Source: Halanaerobiales bacterium | Lineage (GTDB): Bacteria > Bacillota_F > Halanaerobiia > Halanaerobiales > DTU029 | Length of the DNA: 5,511 nucleotides | Assembly (NCBI GenBank): GCA_016278415.1 | Contig: JADQBV010000310.1 | Location: 1 to 5,511, forward strand | Direction: 5' to 3' | Part shown: positions 1 through 5,511 of the stretch, in pieces | Layout: each line of letters opens with the position of its first letter | Numbering within the stretch: the stretch's first letter is position 1 | The notes under the pieces: model-generated | What the model saw: only the letters and a program-made list of their open reading frames with translations | What the model was told of the DNA's origin: nothing | The model's database searches: none | Program-made: the position numbers and the translations under genes

Positions 1-129
1 TATAGGTATAATTTGCTTAATCTGTTTTACATCAACACCAAATTTTTCATCATCAATAGTAAAAACAATAAATTGTTTTTCTTCGCGTTGTACATTGTTG
101 TTCTTTTTATTTTGAAAGTTAGAAAGCAT
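1..129 (-). CDS. Second CheW-like chemotaxis coupling protein, N-terminal part only
   Basis: This is a partial gene cut by the left edge, with 43 codons visible from an ATG at 127-129. The first 18 residues are polar and asparagine/lysine-rich. From residue 19 the protein reads K-Q-F-I-V-F-T-I-D-D-E-K-F-G-V-D-V, then K-Q-I-K-Q-I-I-P-I. This is the usual first beta strand and following turn of a CheW domain, and it lines up with residues 14-38 of the cheW gene just upstream (N-Q-I-V-V-F-Q-L-D-K-E-E-Y-A-V-N-I). A strong ribosome binding site (AAAAAAGGGGGT) ends 8 bases before the ATG, and the gap to the upstream cheW is 30 bases, so it is probably the next gene of the che operon. CheW proteins link chemoreceptors to CheA at the membrane. 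A CheV protein (CheW domain plus receiver domain) would begin the same way and cannot be excluded, because the C-terminal part lies outside the window. Confidence 0.8.
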   Translation of the reverse strand, partial: MLSNFQNKKNNNVQREEKQFIVFTIDDEKFGVDVKQIKQIIPI

Positions 130-149
130 ATTTTCCTACCCCCTTTTTT
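130..149 (-). promoter_or_regulatory. Ribosome binding site of the second cheW-like gene
   Basis: On the minus strand AAAAAAGGGGGT spans 149 to 138 and is followed by 8 bases before the ATG at 129. It supports this ATG as the true start of the partial gene. It has the same GGGGGT core and spacing as the sites of cheY and cheA. Confidence 0.65.
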
Positions 150-159
150 CATAATATTA

Positions 160-627
160 TTAACCTATACTTTTTAATTTGTTTTCATATAACATCTTAT
201 CTAAATCAATTAATACTAATAGTCTTCCGCCTCTTTTTACTATACCTTTTATATATTCTTGTTTTATACCACCATCTATTTCAGGTGCTGGTTCTAATTC
301 CCCTTCATCAAACCAAAGTACTTCATTTATATTATCTACTACAAGACCAATTAAAGAGTCCCTTACCTCAACAGTAATTATACGCTCTTTTTCTCCAGAC
401 CCTTCTATATTGAATCTTTTTCTAAGGTCTACAACAGGAACTATTTGACCACGCAAATTTATTACTCCTCTAATATATTCTGCAGTATTGGGAACTGGAG
501 TAATTTTGGAAATCTTAATTATTTGCTTAGACTGAGTAATATTAACAGCATATTCTTCTTTATCTAATTGAAAAACAACAATTTGGTTTCTTGAAATCTC
601 ATTTATATTATCATCTATGTTTTCCAT
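160..627 (-). CDS. cheW: Chemotaxis coupling protein CheW
   Basis: The product has 155 residues, a normal CheW length, and is a single CheW (SH3-like) domain. It is a cytoplasmic adaptor that bridges methyl-accepting chemoreceptors and the P5 domain of CheA in the receptor array. A short polar, acidic N-terminus (1-13) precedes the first strand at 15-21. The family's best-conserved stretch, G-V-I-N-L-R-G-Q-I-V-P-V-V-D-L-R, is at 54-69, including the N-L-R-G turn that contacts receptors in known structures. A second conserved strand, I-G-L-V-V-D, is at 93-98, and I-K-G-I-V plus L-L-V-L-I-D-L are at 126-142. No segment is missing. The ATG is preceded by AAAGGGAGAGGTGG in the 15-base gap after cheA, which supports this start and co-transcription with cheY and cheA. 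A second CheW-like gene follows 30 bases downstream. Confidence 0.96.
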   Translation of the reverse strand: MENIDDNINEISRNQIVVFQLDKEEYAVNITQSKQIIKISKITPVPNTAEYIRGVINLRGQIVPVVDLRKRFNIEGSGEKERIITVEVRDSLIGLVVDNINEVLWFDEGELEPAPEIDGGIKQEYIKGIVKRGGRLLVLIDLDKMLYENKLKSIG

Positions 628-642
628 AATCCACCTCTCCCT

Positions 643-2712
643 TTATGCAATATTACGAACATCAAGAATTAAGGCCACATCTCCATCACCAACAATAGTA
701 GCACCACTGATATTCTTAATGTTAACAAGATAATCACCTAATGACTTGATAACAATTTCTTGCTGATATAATAACTTGTCTACTATTAAACCAATCTGAC
801 GGTCACCAGAATTTATAATAACTACTGGTATTTCTTCCAAGTTCTTGAAGGCACCATATTCAACATCAAGATTTAATTTACGTGAGCCCTCTACTAAAGG
901 TATGGTTGCATCCCTAAGTATCATTACATCTTGACCCCTTACTTGTAATATATCTTTCGGAGAAATTAGATTAGTTTCACTAATAGTACCAAGAGGGATA
1001 GCATATACCTCATTATCAATAACTACCATAAGTGCCTGTGTTATGGCTAAGGTTAATGGTAATGATATAGTAAATCTTGTTCCAACACCTTTCTCAGACT
1101 CAATAAAAACTTGTCCATCCAGTGATTCAACTACACGTTTTACAACGTCCATTCCGACTCCACGTCCAGAAATATCAGTAACCTCATCATTGGTACTAAA
1201 ACCAGGATGGAATATCAGATGAAGTTTTTCTCTTTCATCCATTTCTTCTGCCTGTTCAGCGTCAATTATCCCTTTTTCGATGGCTTTCTTAGTTAATCTT
1301 TCGGCATCTAAACCGGCTCCATCGTCTTCAGCTTCAATTATTATTTCACTACCTTTTTGATAGGCCTGTAATAAAACATTACCAACCTTTGATTTTCCTT
1401 TTTTCACTCTTTCGGCTGGTGTTTCTATACCATGGTCGATAGCATTCCGCAAAATATGCATTAACGGATCTGCTAACTCATCAATTATAGAACGATCCAG
1501 TTCGGTCTCTGCCCCTTCAATAATTAGGTCGATTTCTTTATCCAATTCCTTAGACAAATCTCTAACCATACGGGGAAATCTATTGAAAATACCGCCAATT
1601 GGAACCATTCTAATCTGCATTACATTATGATGCAAATCCTGTGTAACCCTGTCCAATTGTTGAATAATGTCCTGATATACCTCTGATTGTATATTCAAGC
1701 CACTTAAACGAGTCTTGTTTATTAGTAATTCACCAACCATATTCATTAAGTTATCAAGTTTATTAATATCCACCCTTACAGTCGGAGAAACTTGTATATT
1801 ACTCAGTTTTTTACTCTTAGTCTTAGTTTCCTCTTTAGTTTCTTTTTTTGTTTCTGCATTTGTCGTTGTTTTTATACTAGTTTCAACCTCTTGATTATCT
1901 TCCGGAACTGAGCTAACTTCTGTCTCTACTCTATCAATTTCTTTAATCATTAAGTTAACATTACCTACATCAATAATATCTTTAAATTCATTTTCAATGG
2001 TTTCTGAATCAAGTGTTGATATGAGTTTTACAAATATAGATTCACCAAAATCTTCATCCTCTATTTCTTTTTGAGTAGGATTTGATTTAGCGAGAAAACC
2101 CATTTCCTGGGCCCTCTTAAGAACCATATAACCCCTTACATTCTTCAACAAACAGTCATCTACTAATTGCACCTCAATATTGTATATATTCTCATCATCA
2201 TTAATTCTTTGCAGAATCTCATTTTCTTCATCTTCTGTCATTGATAATTTCTCAGAATATATATCTTCATCAACATCTTCCAAATCCAATTCTTTAATAT
2301 CACTATGGTCTGTAGGCTCATCTTCAAAATCATTATTAAGTACCTGGTCAAGCTTTTTAAGATAATCTGATACATCAGTGACTTCTTCACCGTGCTCTCT
2401 TATATCATCAACTAAAGCCTTTAAATCATCTAAACCCGCAAATATTATATCAATAATGCGTTCGTTTATTTTCATCTCTTTATTTCTTACTTTTGCTAGT
2501 ATGTTTTCAATCTTATGAGTTAAGTCCGTCAATTTGTTAAAACCCATAGTTGCCGACATACCCTTTACAGAATGGGCTGCACGAAACACAGCATTAATAA
2601 TCTCTTCATCTTCTGGACTTTCTTCTAATAACAATACATTTTCATTTAACTGTTGTAAATATTCAGCCGATTCATCAAAAAACATTTGTAGATACTGAGA
2701 ATTATTATCCAC
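643..2712 (-). CDS. cheA: Chemotaxis histidine kinase CheA
   Basis: The product has 689 residues, close to the CheA proteins of Bacillus and Thermotoga. CheA autophosphorylates under receptor control and passes phosphate to CheY. Five domains are visible. P1 (Hpt) covers about 1-125, with the phosphorylated histidine H47 in A-A-H-S-V-K-G. P2 (CheY docking) covers about 175-262, after a very acidic linker (128-165). A lysine/threonine/glutamate-rich linker runs about 275-303. The P3 dimerisation helices lie about 312-370. The P4 GHKL ATPase covers about 371-555: N box H-I-L-R-N-A-I-D-H-G (419-428), G1 box D-D-G-A-G-L-D (463-469), F box F-H-P-G-F-S-T (501-507), G2 box G-R-G-V-G-M-D (516-522). 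P5 (CheW-like) covers about 558-689. All catalytic motifs are intact. The start is GTG at 2710-2712, chosen because GAGGGGGT lies 8 bases upstream and P1 is complete from there. It follows cheY by 44 bases and precedes cheW by 15. Confidence 0.98.
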   Translation of the reverse strand: MDNNSQYLQMFFDESAEYLQQLNENVLLLEESPEDEEIINAVFRAAHSVKGMSATMGFNKLTDLTHKIENILAKVRNKEMKINERIIDIIFAGLDDLKALVDDIREHGEEVTDVSDYLKKLDQVLNNDFEDEPTDHSDIKELDLEDVDEDIYSEKLSMTEDEENEILQRINDDENIYNIEVQLVDDCLLKNVRGYMVLKRAQEMGFLAKSNPTQKEIEDEDFGESIFVKLISTLDSETIENEFKDIIDVGNVNLMIKEIDRVETEVSSVPEDNQEVETSIKTTTNAETKKETKEETKTKSKKLSNIQVSPTVRVDINKLDNLMNMVGELLINKTRLSGLNIQSEVYQDIIQQLDRVTQDLHHNVMQIRMVPIGGIFNRFPRMVRDLSKELDKEIDLIIEGAETELDRSIIDELADPLMHILRNAIDHGIETPAERVKKGKSKVGNVLLQAYQKGSEIIIEAEDDGAGLDAERLTKKAIEKGIIDAEQAEEMDEREKLHLIFHPGFSTNDEVTDISGRGVGMDVVKRVVESLDGQVFIESEKGVGTRFTISLPLTLAITQALMVVIDNEVYAIPLGTISETNLISPKDILQVRGQDVMILRDATIPLVEGSRKLNLDVEYGAFKNLEEIPVVIINSGDRQIGLIVDKLLYQQEIVIKSLGDYLVNIKNISGATIVGDGDVALILDVRNIA

Positions 2713-2727
2713 ACCGATAACCCCCTC
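2713..2727 (-). promoter_or_regulatory. Ribosome binding site deciding the GTG start of cheA
   Basis: On the minus strand GAGGGGGT (2727 to 2720) stands about 8 bases before GTG at 2712-2710. No in-frame ATG lies at a suitable distance, and a complete Hpt domain begins directly after this GTG. The site therefore decides the start. Confidence 0.6.
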
Positions 2728-2756
2728 GTTTGTGGTAATTTAAAGTTATATAAAAA

Positions 2757-3122
2757 TTAATTATTGAATATTTTACCTATTGCAGCTAAAACCCTATCTG
2801 GCTTAAAAGGTTTAACTACAAAGTCTTTAGCACCTGCCTGAATAGCATCAATAACCATAGCTTGCTGCCCCATGGCACTACACATTATAATTTTAGCATC
2901 TTTATCTATATCTAAAACCGCCTTAACAGCATCAATCCCGTCCATTTCTGGCATGGTAATATCCATCGTTACTAAATCTGGTTTTAAATCTCTAAATGCA
3001 TCGATAGCATCTCTACCATTTTCGGCTTCTCCGACAATTTCAAACCCACCATCTACTAATATATTTTTAATCATCATTCTCATAAATGCAGCGTCATCTA
3101 CTACTAAAACTCGTTTGCCCAT
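2757..3122 (-). CDS. cheY: Chemotaxis response regulator CheY
   Basis: The product has 121 residues and is a stand-alone receiver domain with no output domain. It takes phosphate from CheA and, as CheY-P, binds the flagellar switch (FliM/FliN type) to bias rotation. The signature residues are all present: acidic pair D9-D10, phosphorylated D54 in V-T-M-D-I-T-M-P-E-M-D-G, the small hydroxyl S82 in C-S-A-M-G, and K104 in V-V-K-P-F. The aromatic switch position (Y106 of E. coli CheY) is F101. Several stretches, such as D-D-A-A-F-M-R-M-M-I-K and I-M-C-S-A-M-G-Q-Q, match B. subtilis CheY as I remember it, making this a true CheY rather than a generic receiver. The ATG has AAAGGGGGT 8 bases upstream. 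It is the first gene after the codY terminator, and cheA follows 44 bases later. Confidence 0.96.
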   Translation of the reverse strand: MGKRVLVVDDAAFMRMMIKNILVDGGFEIVGEAENGRDAIDAFRDLKPDLVTMDITMPEMDGIDAVKAVLDIDKDAKIIMCSAMGQQAMVIDAIQAGAKDFVVKPFKPDRVLAAIGKIFNN

Positions 3123-3206
3123 CTATATATACCCCCTTTGGTTATATATGGATTATTCCAATTTACTATATATATTCGACAATAAATTTATAGTTCCTGC
3201 AAGTTA
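3123..3206 (-). promoter_or_regulatory. Leader and presumed promoter region of the che operon
   Basis: These bases lie between the codY terminator and the cheY start, so a che promoter would be expected here. The ribosome binding site AAAGGGGGT (3139 to 3131) is clear. The promoter itself is not. The best pair I find is TTGCAG (3202 to 3197), 17 bases, then TCGAAT (3179 to 3174), which is weak: 3 and 4 matches to the sigma-A boxes. An isolated TATAGT (3170 to 3165) has no good partner. I do not find a convincing motility sigma factor site (TAAA, about 15 bases, CCGATAT). The promoter call is therefore by position, not by motif. Confidence 0.3.
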
Positions 3207-3248
3207 TAAAAAAAAATGCTCTCTCTGTACTAAAAAAGAGAACATTTA
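3207..3248 (-). terminator. Factor-independent terminator after codY
   Basis: On the minus strand AAAUGUUCUCU (3247 to 3237) pairs with AGAGAGCAUUU (3224 to 3214) over 11 base pairs, one of them a G-U pair, enclosing a 12-base loop. Six more U residues follow directly (3213 to 3208). It starts 27 bases after the codY stop. The G-U pair makes the stem perfect only as minus-strand RNA, since the complementary strand would have an A-C mismatch, so the direction fits codY. It should separate the hslVU-codY unit from the che operon. Confidence 0.85.
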
Positions 3249-3274
3249 TATATATATAACATTAAATGTTAATA

Positions 3275-4057
3275 CTATGCCTTTAGTTTATCTAATTCTT
3301 CTAATAAATAATCATTCAGGACTTTAATAAAAGTTCCTTTCATACCTAATGATCTAGATTCAATCACACCAGCACTTTCAAATTTACGAAGGGCATTTAC
3401 AATTACCGACCTGGTAATTCCAACTCGATCAGCAATCTTACTAGCAACTAATAAACCTTCTTTACCATCTAATTCTTCAAATATATGTTCAATCGCTTCC
3501 AATTCTGAATAAGATAATGTATCTAGTGCAATTTGTACTGCTGCCTTTTTACGGGCCTCTTTCTCTATTTTCTCGCTTCTAGTTCTTAAGATTTCCATAC
3601 CTACAACAGAGGCTCCATATTCCCCTAAGATTAAGTCATGAGCAGAAAATTCTTCTCCATAGCGTGCCAGAACTAATGTACCTAAACGGTCACCGCCACC
3701 AATAATAGGGATAATTGTAGTCAGTTTATTTTCAAATAAACAATTTTCTCCATCGGCAAAAACACAATTGCCCTCTTTTTGTTCAATATTAGCCTTTGTT
3801 TCTCTTACTTTCAATAATCCTTTATTATAATCCCCAGGAAATTCTTCCTCGTTAATTACTTTTTCCTCCATAATATCACATTCAAAATCATCTAATAAAC
3901 TATTACCATAGATTTTCCCTGCTTTACTAGCTATATAGACATTGCAATTAATTGCTTCACTTAATACATCAGCCATTTCTGAAAAATCAACTGGCCTACC
4001 ACCAGTCCTTTGTAATAATCTGTTAATCATTCTACTCTTCTCTAATAATTTTTCCAT
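3275..4057 (-). CDS. codY: GTP- and branched-chain amino acid-sensing global repressor CodY
   Basis: The product has 260 residues, the normal CodY length. CodY is a dimeric cytoplasmic DNA-binding protein that represses amino acid uptake and synthesis and other stationary-phase or motility genes while branched-chain amino acids and GTP are plentiful. The N-terminal GAF-type ligand domain covers about 1-150, a linker helix about 151-180, and the winged helix-turn-helix about 183-260. The recognition region [19 protein letters not shown] (205-223) and the wing [10 protein letters not shown] (233-242) are near-identical to the family. [14 protein letters not shown] (115-128) is the conserved ligand-domain strand-turn. 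The position equivalent to ligand-contacting R61 of B. subtilis appears to be I62, and a cysteine pair (C98, C106) precedes the K-L-T-T-I strand; both resemble clostridial CodY. The ATG has GGAGGT 8 bases upstream. The gene follows hslU by 33 bases, as in Bacillus, and ends before a terminator. Confidence 0.97.
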   Translation of the reverse strand: MEKLLEKSRMINRLLQRTGGRPVDFSEMADVLSEAINCNVYIASKAGKIYGNSLLDDFECDIMEEKVINEEEFPGDYNKGLLKVRETKANIEQKEGNCVFADGENCLFENKLTTIIPIIGGGDRLGTLVLARYGEEFSAHDLILGEYGASVVGMEILRTRSEKIEKEARKKAAVQIALDTLSYSELEAIEHIFEELDGKEGLLVASKIADRVGITRSVIVNALRKFESAGVIESRSLGMKGTFIKVLNDYLLEELDKLKA

Positions 4058-4081
4058 CTGTAAATACCTCCATTTTTGTCA

Positions 4082-4118
4082 ATATATATATTATAATATA
4101 TACTTGCTTAAATCTTTA
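4082..4118 (-). promoter_or_regulatory. Possible internal promoter for codY
   Basis: On the minus strand a perfect TATAAT (4095 to 4090) overlaps the hslU stop codon. Seventeen bases upstream stands TAAAGA (4118 to 4113), which matches the -35 consensus at only 3 of 6 positions. A start about 7 bases downstream would give a short leader carrying the codY ribosome binding site. The surroundings are an alternating TA tract where TATAAT arises easily, so this is weak support for an extra codY promoter besides read-through from hslVU. Confidence 0.25.
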
Positions 4119-5476
4119 TTTTGAACTACATCTGCAAGTTGTTTTCTCACGTACTCAACATCAATTACAAAATTTTGTTTTTCCATATCAGGGGCATCAA
4201 AAGATAATTCTTCTAATAACCTCTCCATGATAGTATGTAGCCTTCGAGCACCTATATTTTCAGTCTGTTCATTAACTTTAAAAGCAAATTGAGCAATTTC
4301 TTCAATTGCATCATTAGTAAATTCCATCTCTATATCTTCAGCAGCCAATAGAGCTTCATATTGTTTAGTAAGTGCATTCTTTGGCTTTAATAGAATTTCA
4401 ACAAAATTATCCTTAGTTAAACTCTGTAATTCTACTCGAATAGGAAATCGCCCCTGTAACTCAGGAATCAGATCTGATGGTTTAGAAACGTGAAACGCAC
4501 CTGCTGCTATAAACAAAATGTGATCTGTCTTTACAGCACCATATTTTGTCATAATAGTGGAACCTTCAACTATCGGCAAAATATCTCTCTGCACGCCTTC
4601 CCTTGACACCTCGGGACCTTGACTAGATTCGCGACCTGCAATTTTATCTATCTCATCTAGAAAAACAATCCCATCATTTTCTACTTTTAAAATCGCTTCT
4701 CTGCTAACCTCATCCATATCAATTAACTTTTGAGCCTCTTCTTGTTTTAAAATGTCTTTAGCCTGAGCAATAGTAACTTTTCTTTTCTTTTTTTTCGAAG
4801 GAAGTAGACTTCCAAACATATCCTGGAAATTAATGCCAACTTCTTCTACTCCTGCACCGGAAAACATCTCAAACATTTGCGGTGACTGTGTTTCCACCTT
4901 AATCTCAATAATTTGCTCATCAATCTCTCCGTTTTCCAGACGTTTTTGTAAACGTTCCCTTCGCTCATTAATTCTGTTATATGTATCATCCTTTAATTCT
5001 TGCTCATCTGTATCGTCATTCATTAAGAAATCAAAAGGATTTTTTTTCTTGTTTGATGGTGTTGGGAGTAATATATCTAATATTCTTTCAATAGCTAATT
5101 TTTCTGCCCTAGGTTCTACATCTTTTATTTTTTCATTTTTAATCATTCTTATAGACATTTCTAACAGGTCTCTAACTATTGACTCTACATCACGTCCAAC
5201 ATAACCTACTTCTGTAAACTTAGTAACTTCTATTTTAATAAAAGGCGAATTAGCTATTTTAGCCAATCTTCTGGCAATTTCAGTTTTACCTACACCAGTA
5301 GGACCGATCATTAAAATATTCTTTGGAATTATTTCTTCCTGTAGTTCTGTTTTAACCTTTTTCCTACGAAAACGATTTCTCAAGGCAATAGCAACAGCCC
5401 TTTTTGCATCATTCTGACCAATTATATATTTATCAAGTCTTTCGACTATTTCTCTTGGTGTTAATTCTTCTATCAT
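4091..5476 (-). CDS. hslU: HslU (ClpY) ATPase subunit of the HslVU protease
   Basis: The product has 461 residues, within the family range. HslU is a cytoplasmic AAA+ hexamer that unfolds substrates and feeds them into the HslV peptidase. The Walker A motif G-P-T-G-V-G-K-T is at 58-65, the substrate-gripping pore loop G-Y-V-G at 91-94, and the Walker B motif I-V-F-L-D-E-I-D-K at 270-278. The arginine finger is R343 in Q-G-R-F-P, and sensor 2 is G-A-R-R-L at 409-413. The intermediate (I) domain lies about 112-240 and ends in a lysine run (228-233). The C-terminus D-L-S-K-Y-I-L is the family tail that docks into HslV and activates it, so the gene is complete. The ATG shares its A with the last base of the hslV stop (TAATG), and GGAGGTG lies just upstream within hslV. 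codY follows after 33 bases. Confidence 0.98.
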   Translation of the reverse strand: MIEELTPREIVERLDKYIIGQNDAKRAVAIALRNRFRRKKVKTELQEEIIPKNILMIGPTGVGKTEIARRLAKIANSPFIKIEVTKFTEVGYVGRDVESIVRDLLEMSIRMIKNEKIKDVEPRAEKLAIERILDILLPTPSNKKKNPFDFLMNDDTDEQELKDDTYNRINERRERLQKRLENGEIDEQIIEIKVETQSPQMFEMFSGAGVEEVGINFQDMFGSLLPSKKKKRKVTIAQAKDILKQEEAQKLIDMDEVSREAILKVENDGIVFLDEIDKIAGRESSQGPEVSREGVQRDILPIVEGSTIMTKYGAVKTDHILFIAAGAFHVSKPSDLIPELQGRFPIRVELQSLTKDNFVEILLKPKNALTKQYEALLAAEDIEMEFTNDAIEEIAQFAFKVNEQTENIGARRLHTIMERLLEELSFDAPDMEKQNFVIDVEYVRKQLADVVQNKDLSKYIL

Positions 5477-5511
5477 TATTCACCTCCCGTAATATCTTCA
5501 ACAGTAATATT
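5476..5511 (-). CDS. hslV: HslV (ClpQ) peptidase, last 11 codons and stop
   Basis: Only the C-terminal end is in the window: [11 protein letters not shown] followed by TAA. The frame is open from the right edge, and the stop overlaps the hslU ATG by one base. The identity rests mainly on position: HslV is the peptidase partner of HslU and is encoded directly upstream of it in nearly all bacteria that have both. A short hydrophobic/acidic tail of this kind is compatible with HslV, but 11 residues do not prove it. The catalytic N-terminal residue and the rest of the protein lie outside. The hslU ribosome binding site is embedded in the last codons. Confidence 0.7.
   Translation of the reverse strand, partial: NITVEDITGGE
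5479..5487 (-). promoter_or_regulatory. Ribosome binding site of hslU inside the hslV tail
   Basis: On the minus strand GGAGGTGA (5487 to 5480) sits within the last codons of hslV and ends 3 bases before the hslU ATG. With the TAATG overlap it suggests translational coupling, which would help balance the two subunits of the protease. Confidence 0.7.

Noticed and set aside
179..448. Plus-strand open frame opposite cheW
   Set aside because: It is antisense to an intact, clearly conserved gene, its product is serine-rich low-complexity sequence, and it has no ribosome binding site.
3149..3160. Short inverted repeat GGATTATTCC ahead of cheY as an operator
   Set aside because: Only a three-base arm on each side of an AT core and no second copy nearby, so chance is the simpler explanation.
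3174..3192. CodY box (AATTTTCWGAAAATT) in the codY-cheY gap
   Set aside because: The best candidate, AATTTATTGTCGAAT, has at least six mismatches in 15 positions, too many in such AT-rich sequence.
3174..3194. Possible motility sigma factor (SigD/FliA type) promoter before cheY, from GTCGAATAT
   Set aside because: The -10-like element is imperfect, and the only TAAA upstream is about 8 bases away instead of about 15.
2872..3327. Plus-strand open frame of about 150 codons across cheY and the codY-cheY gap
   Set aside because: It runs against cheY and through the codY terminator, has no recognisable domain, and the serine/isoleucine-rich composition is that of a reverse-strand shadow.
4076..4081. 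Perfect TTGACA on the minus strand just before codY
   Set aside because: A -10 box 16-18 bases downstream would fall on the codY start codon, and the bases there (around AGATGG) do not resemble TATAAT, so it is probably chance.
4833..5204. Plus-strand open frame opposite the hslU I domain
   Set aside because: Antisense shadow of hslU: serine/phenylalanine-rich, with no family resemblance and no ribosome binding site.

Overview
All genes in this AT-rich window (my estimate is roughly one third G+C) lie on the minus strand, so transcription runs from right to left. In that order they are: the last codons of hslV, hslU, codY, a factor-independent terminator, cheY, cheA, cheW, and the start of a second cheW-like gene cut by the left edge. 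Coding density is high and no gene-free stretch reaches 300 bases. I saw no tRNA, rRNA, CRISPR array or mobile element.

The organism is most likely a low-G+C, motile Firmicute. CodY is essentially restricted to that phylum, and the hslV-hslU-codY order is the codWXY block known from Bacillus subtilis. The CodY protein looks more clostridial than bacillar: it has an F-E-C-D segment and a cysteine pair before the K-L-T-T-I strand. An anaerobic lineage such as Halanaerobiales or a related clostridial group is my best guess. That is an inference from remembered sequences, not a search.

Right part (about 3207-5511): hslV and hslU form the ATP-dependent HslVU (ClpQY) protease, and their stop and start codons overlap by one base. 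codY follows after 33 bases and encodes the global nutrient-responsive repressor that senses branched-chain amino acids and GTP. A well-formed hairpin with a U-run closes this unit.

Left part (1 to about 3206): a chemotaxis unit begins after the terminator. CheY is the response regulator, CheA the histidine kinase, and CheW plus a second CheW-like protein are couplers between receptors and kinase. Gaps are 15-44 bases, which suggests one polycistronic mRNA continuing beyond the left edge. In B. subtilis the same hslVU-codY block sits directly upstream of the long fla/che operon, so this neighbourhood of nutrient control and motility is partly conserved, here with chemotaxis genes rather than flgB next to codY.

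The window looks like ordinary core genome. The points most worth a second look are the tandem cheW paralogues, a changed ligand-site residue and cysteine pair in CodY, a possible alternative RNA fold ahead of the codY terminator, and a shared GGGGGT-type ribosome binding site in the che genes.
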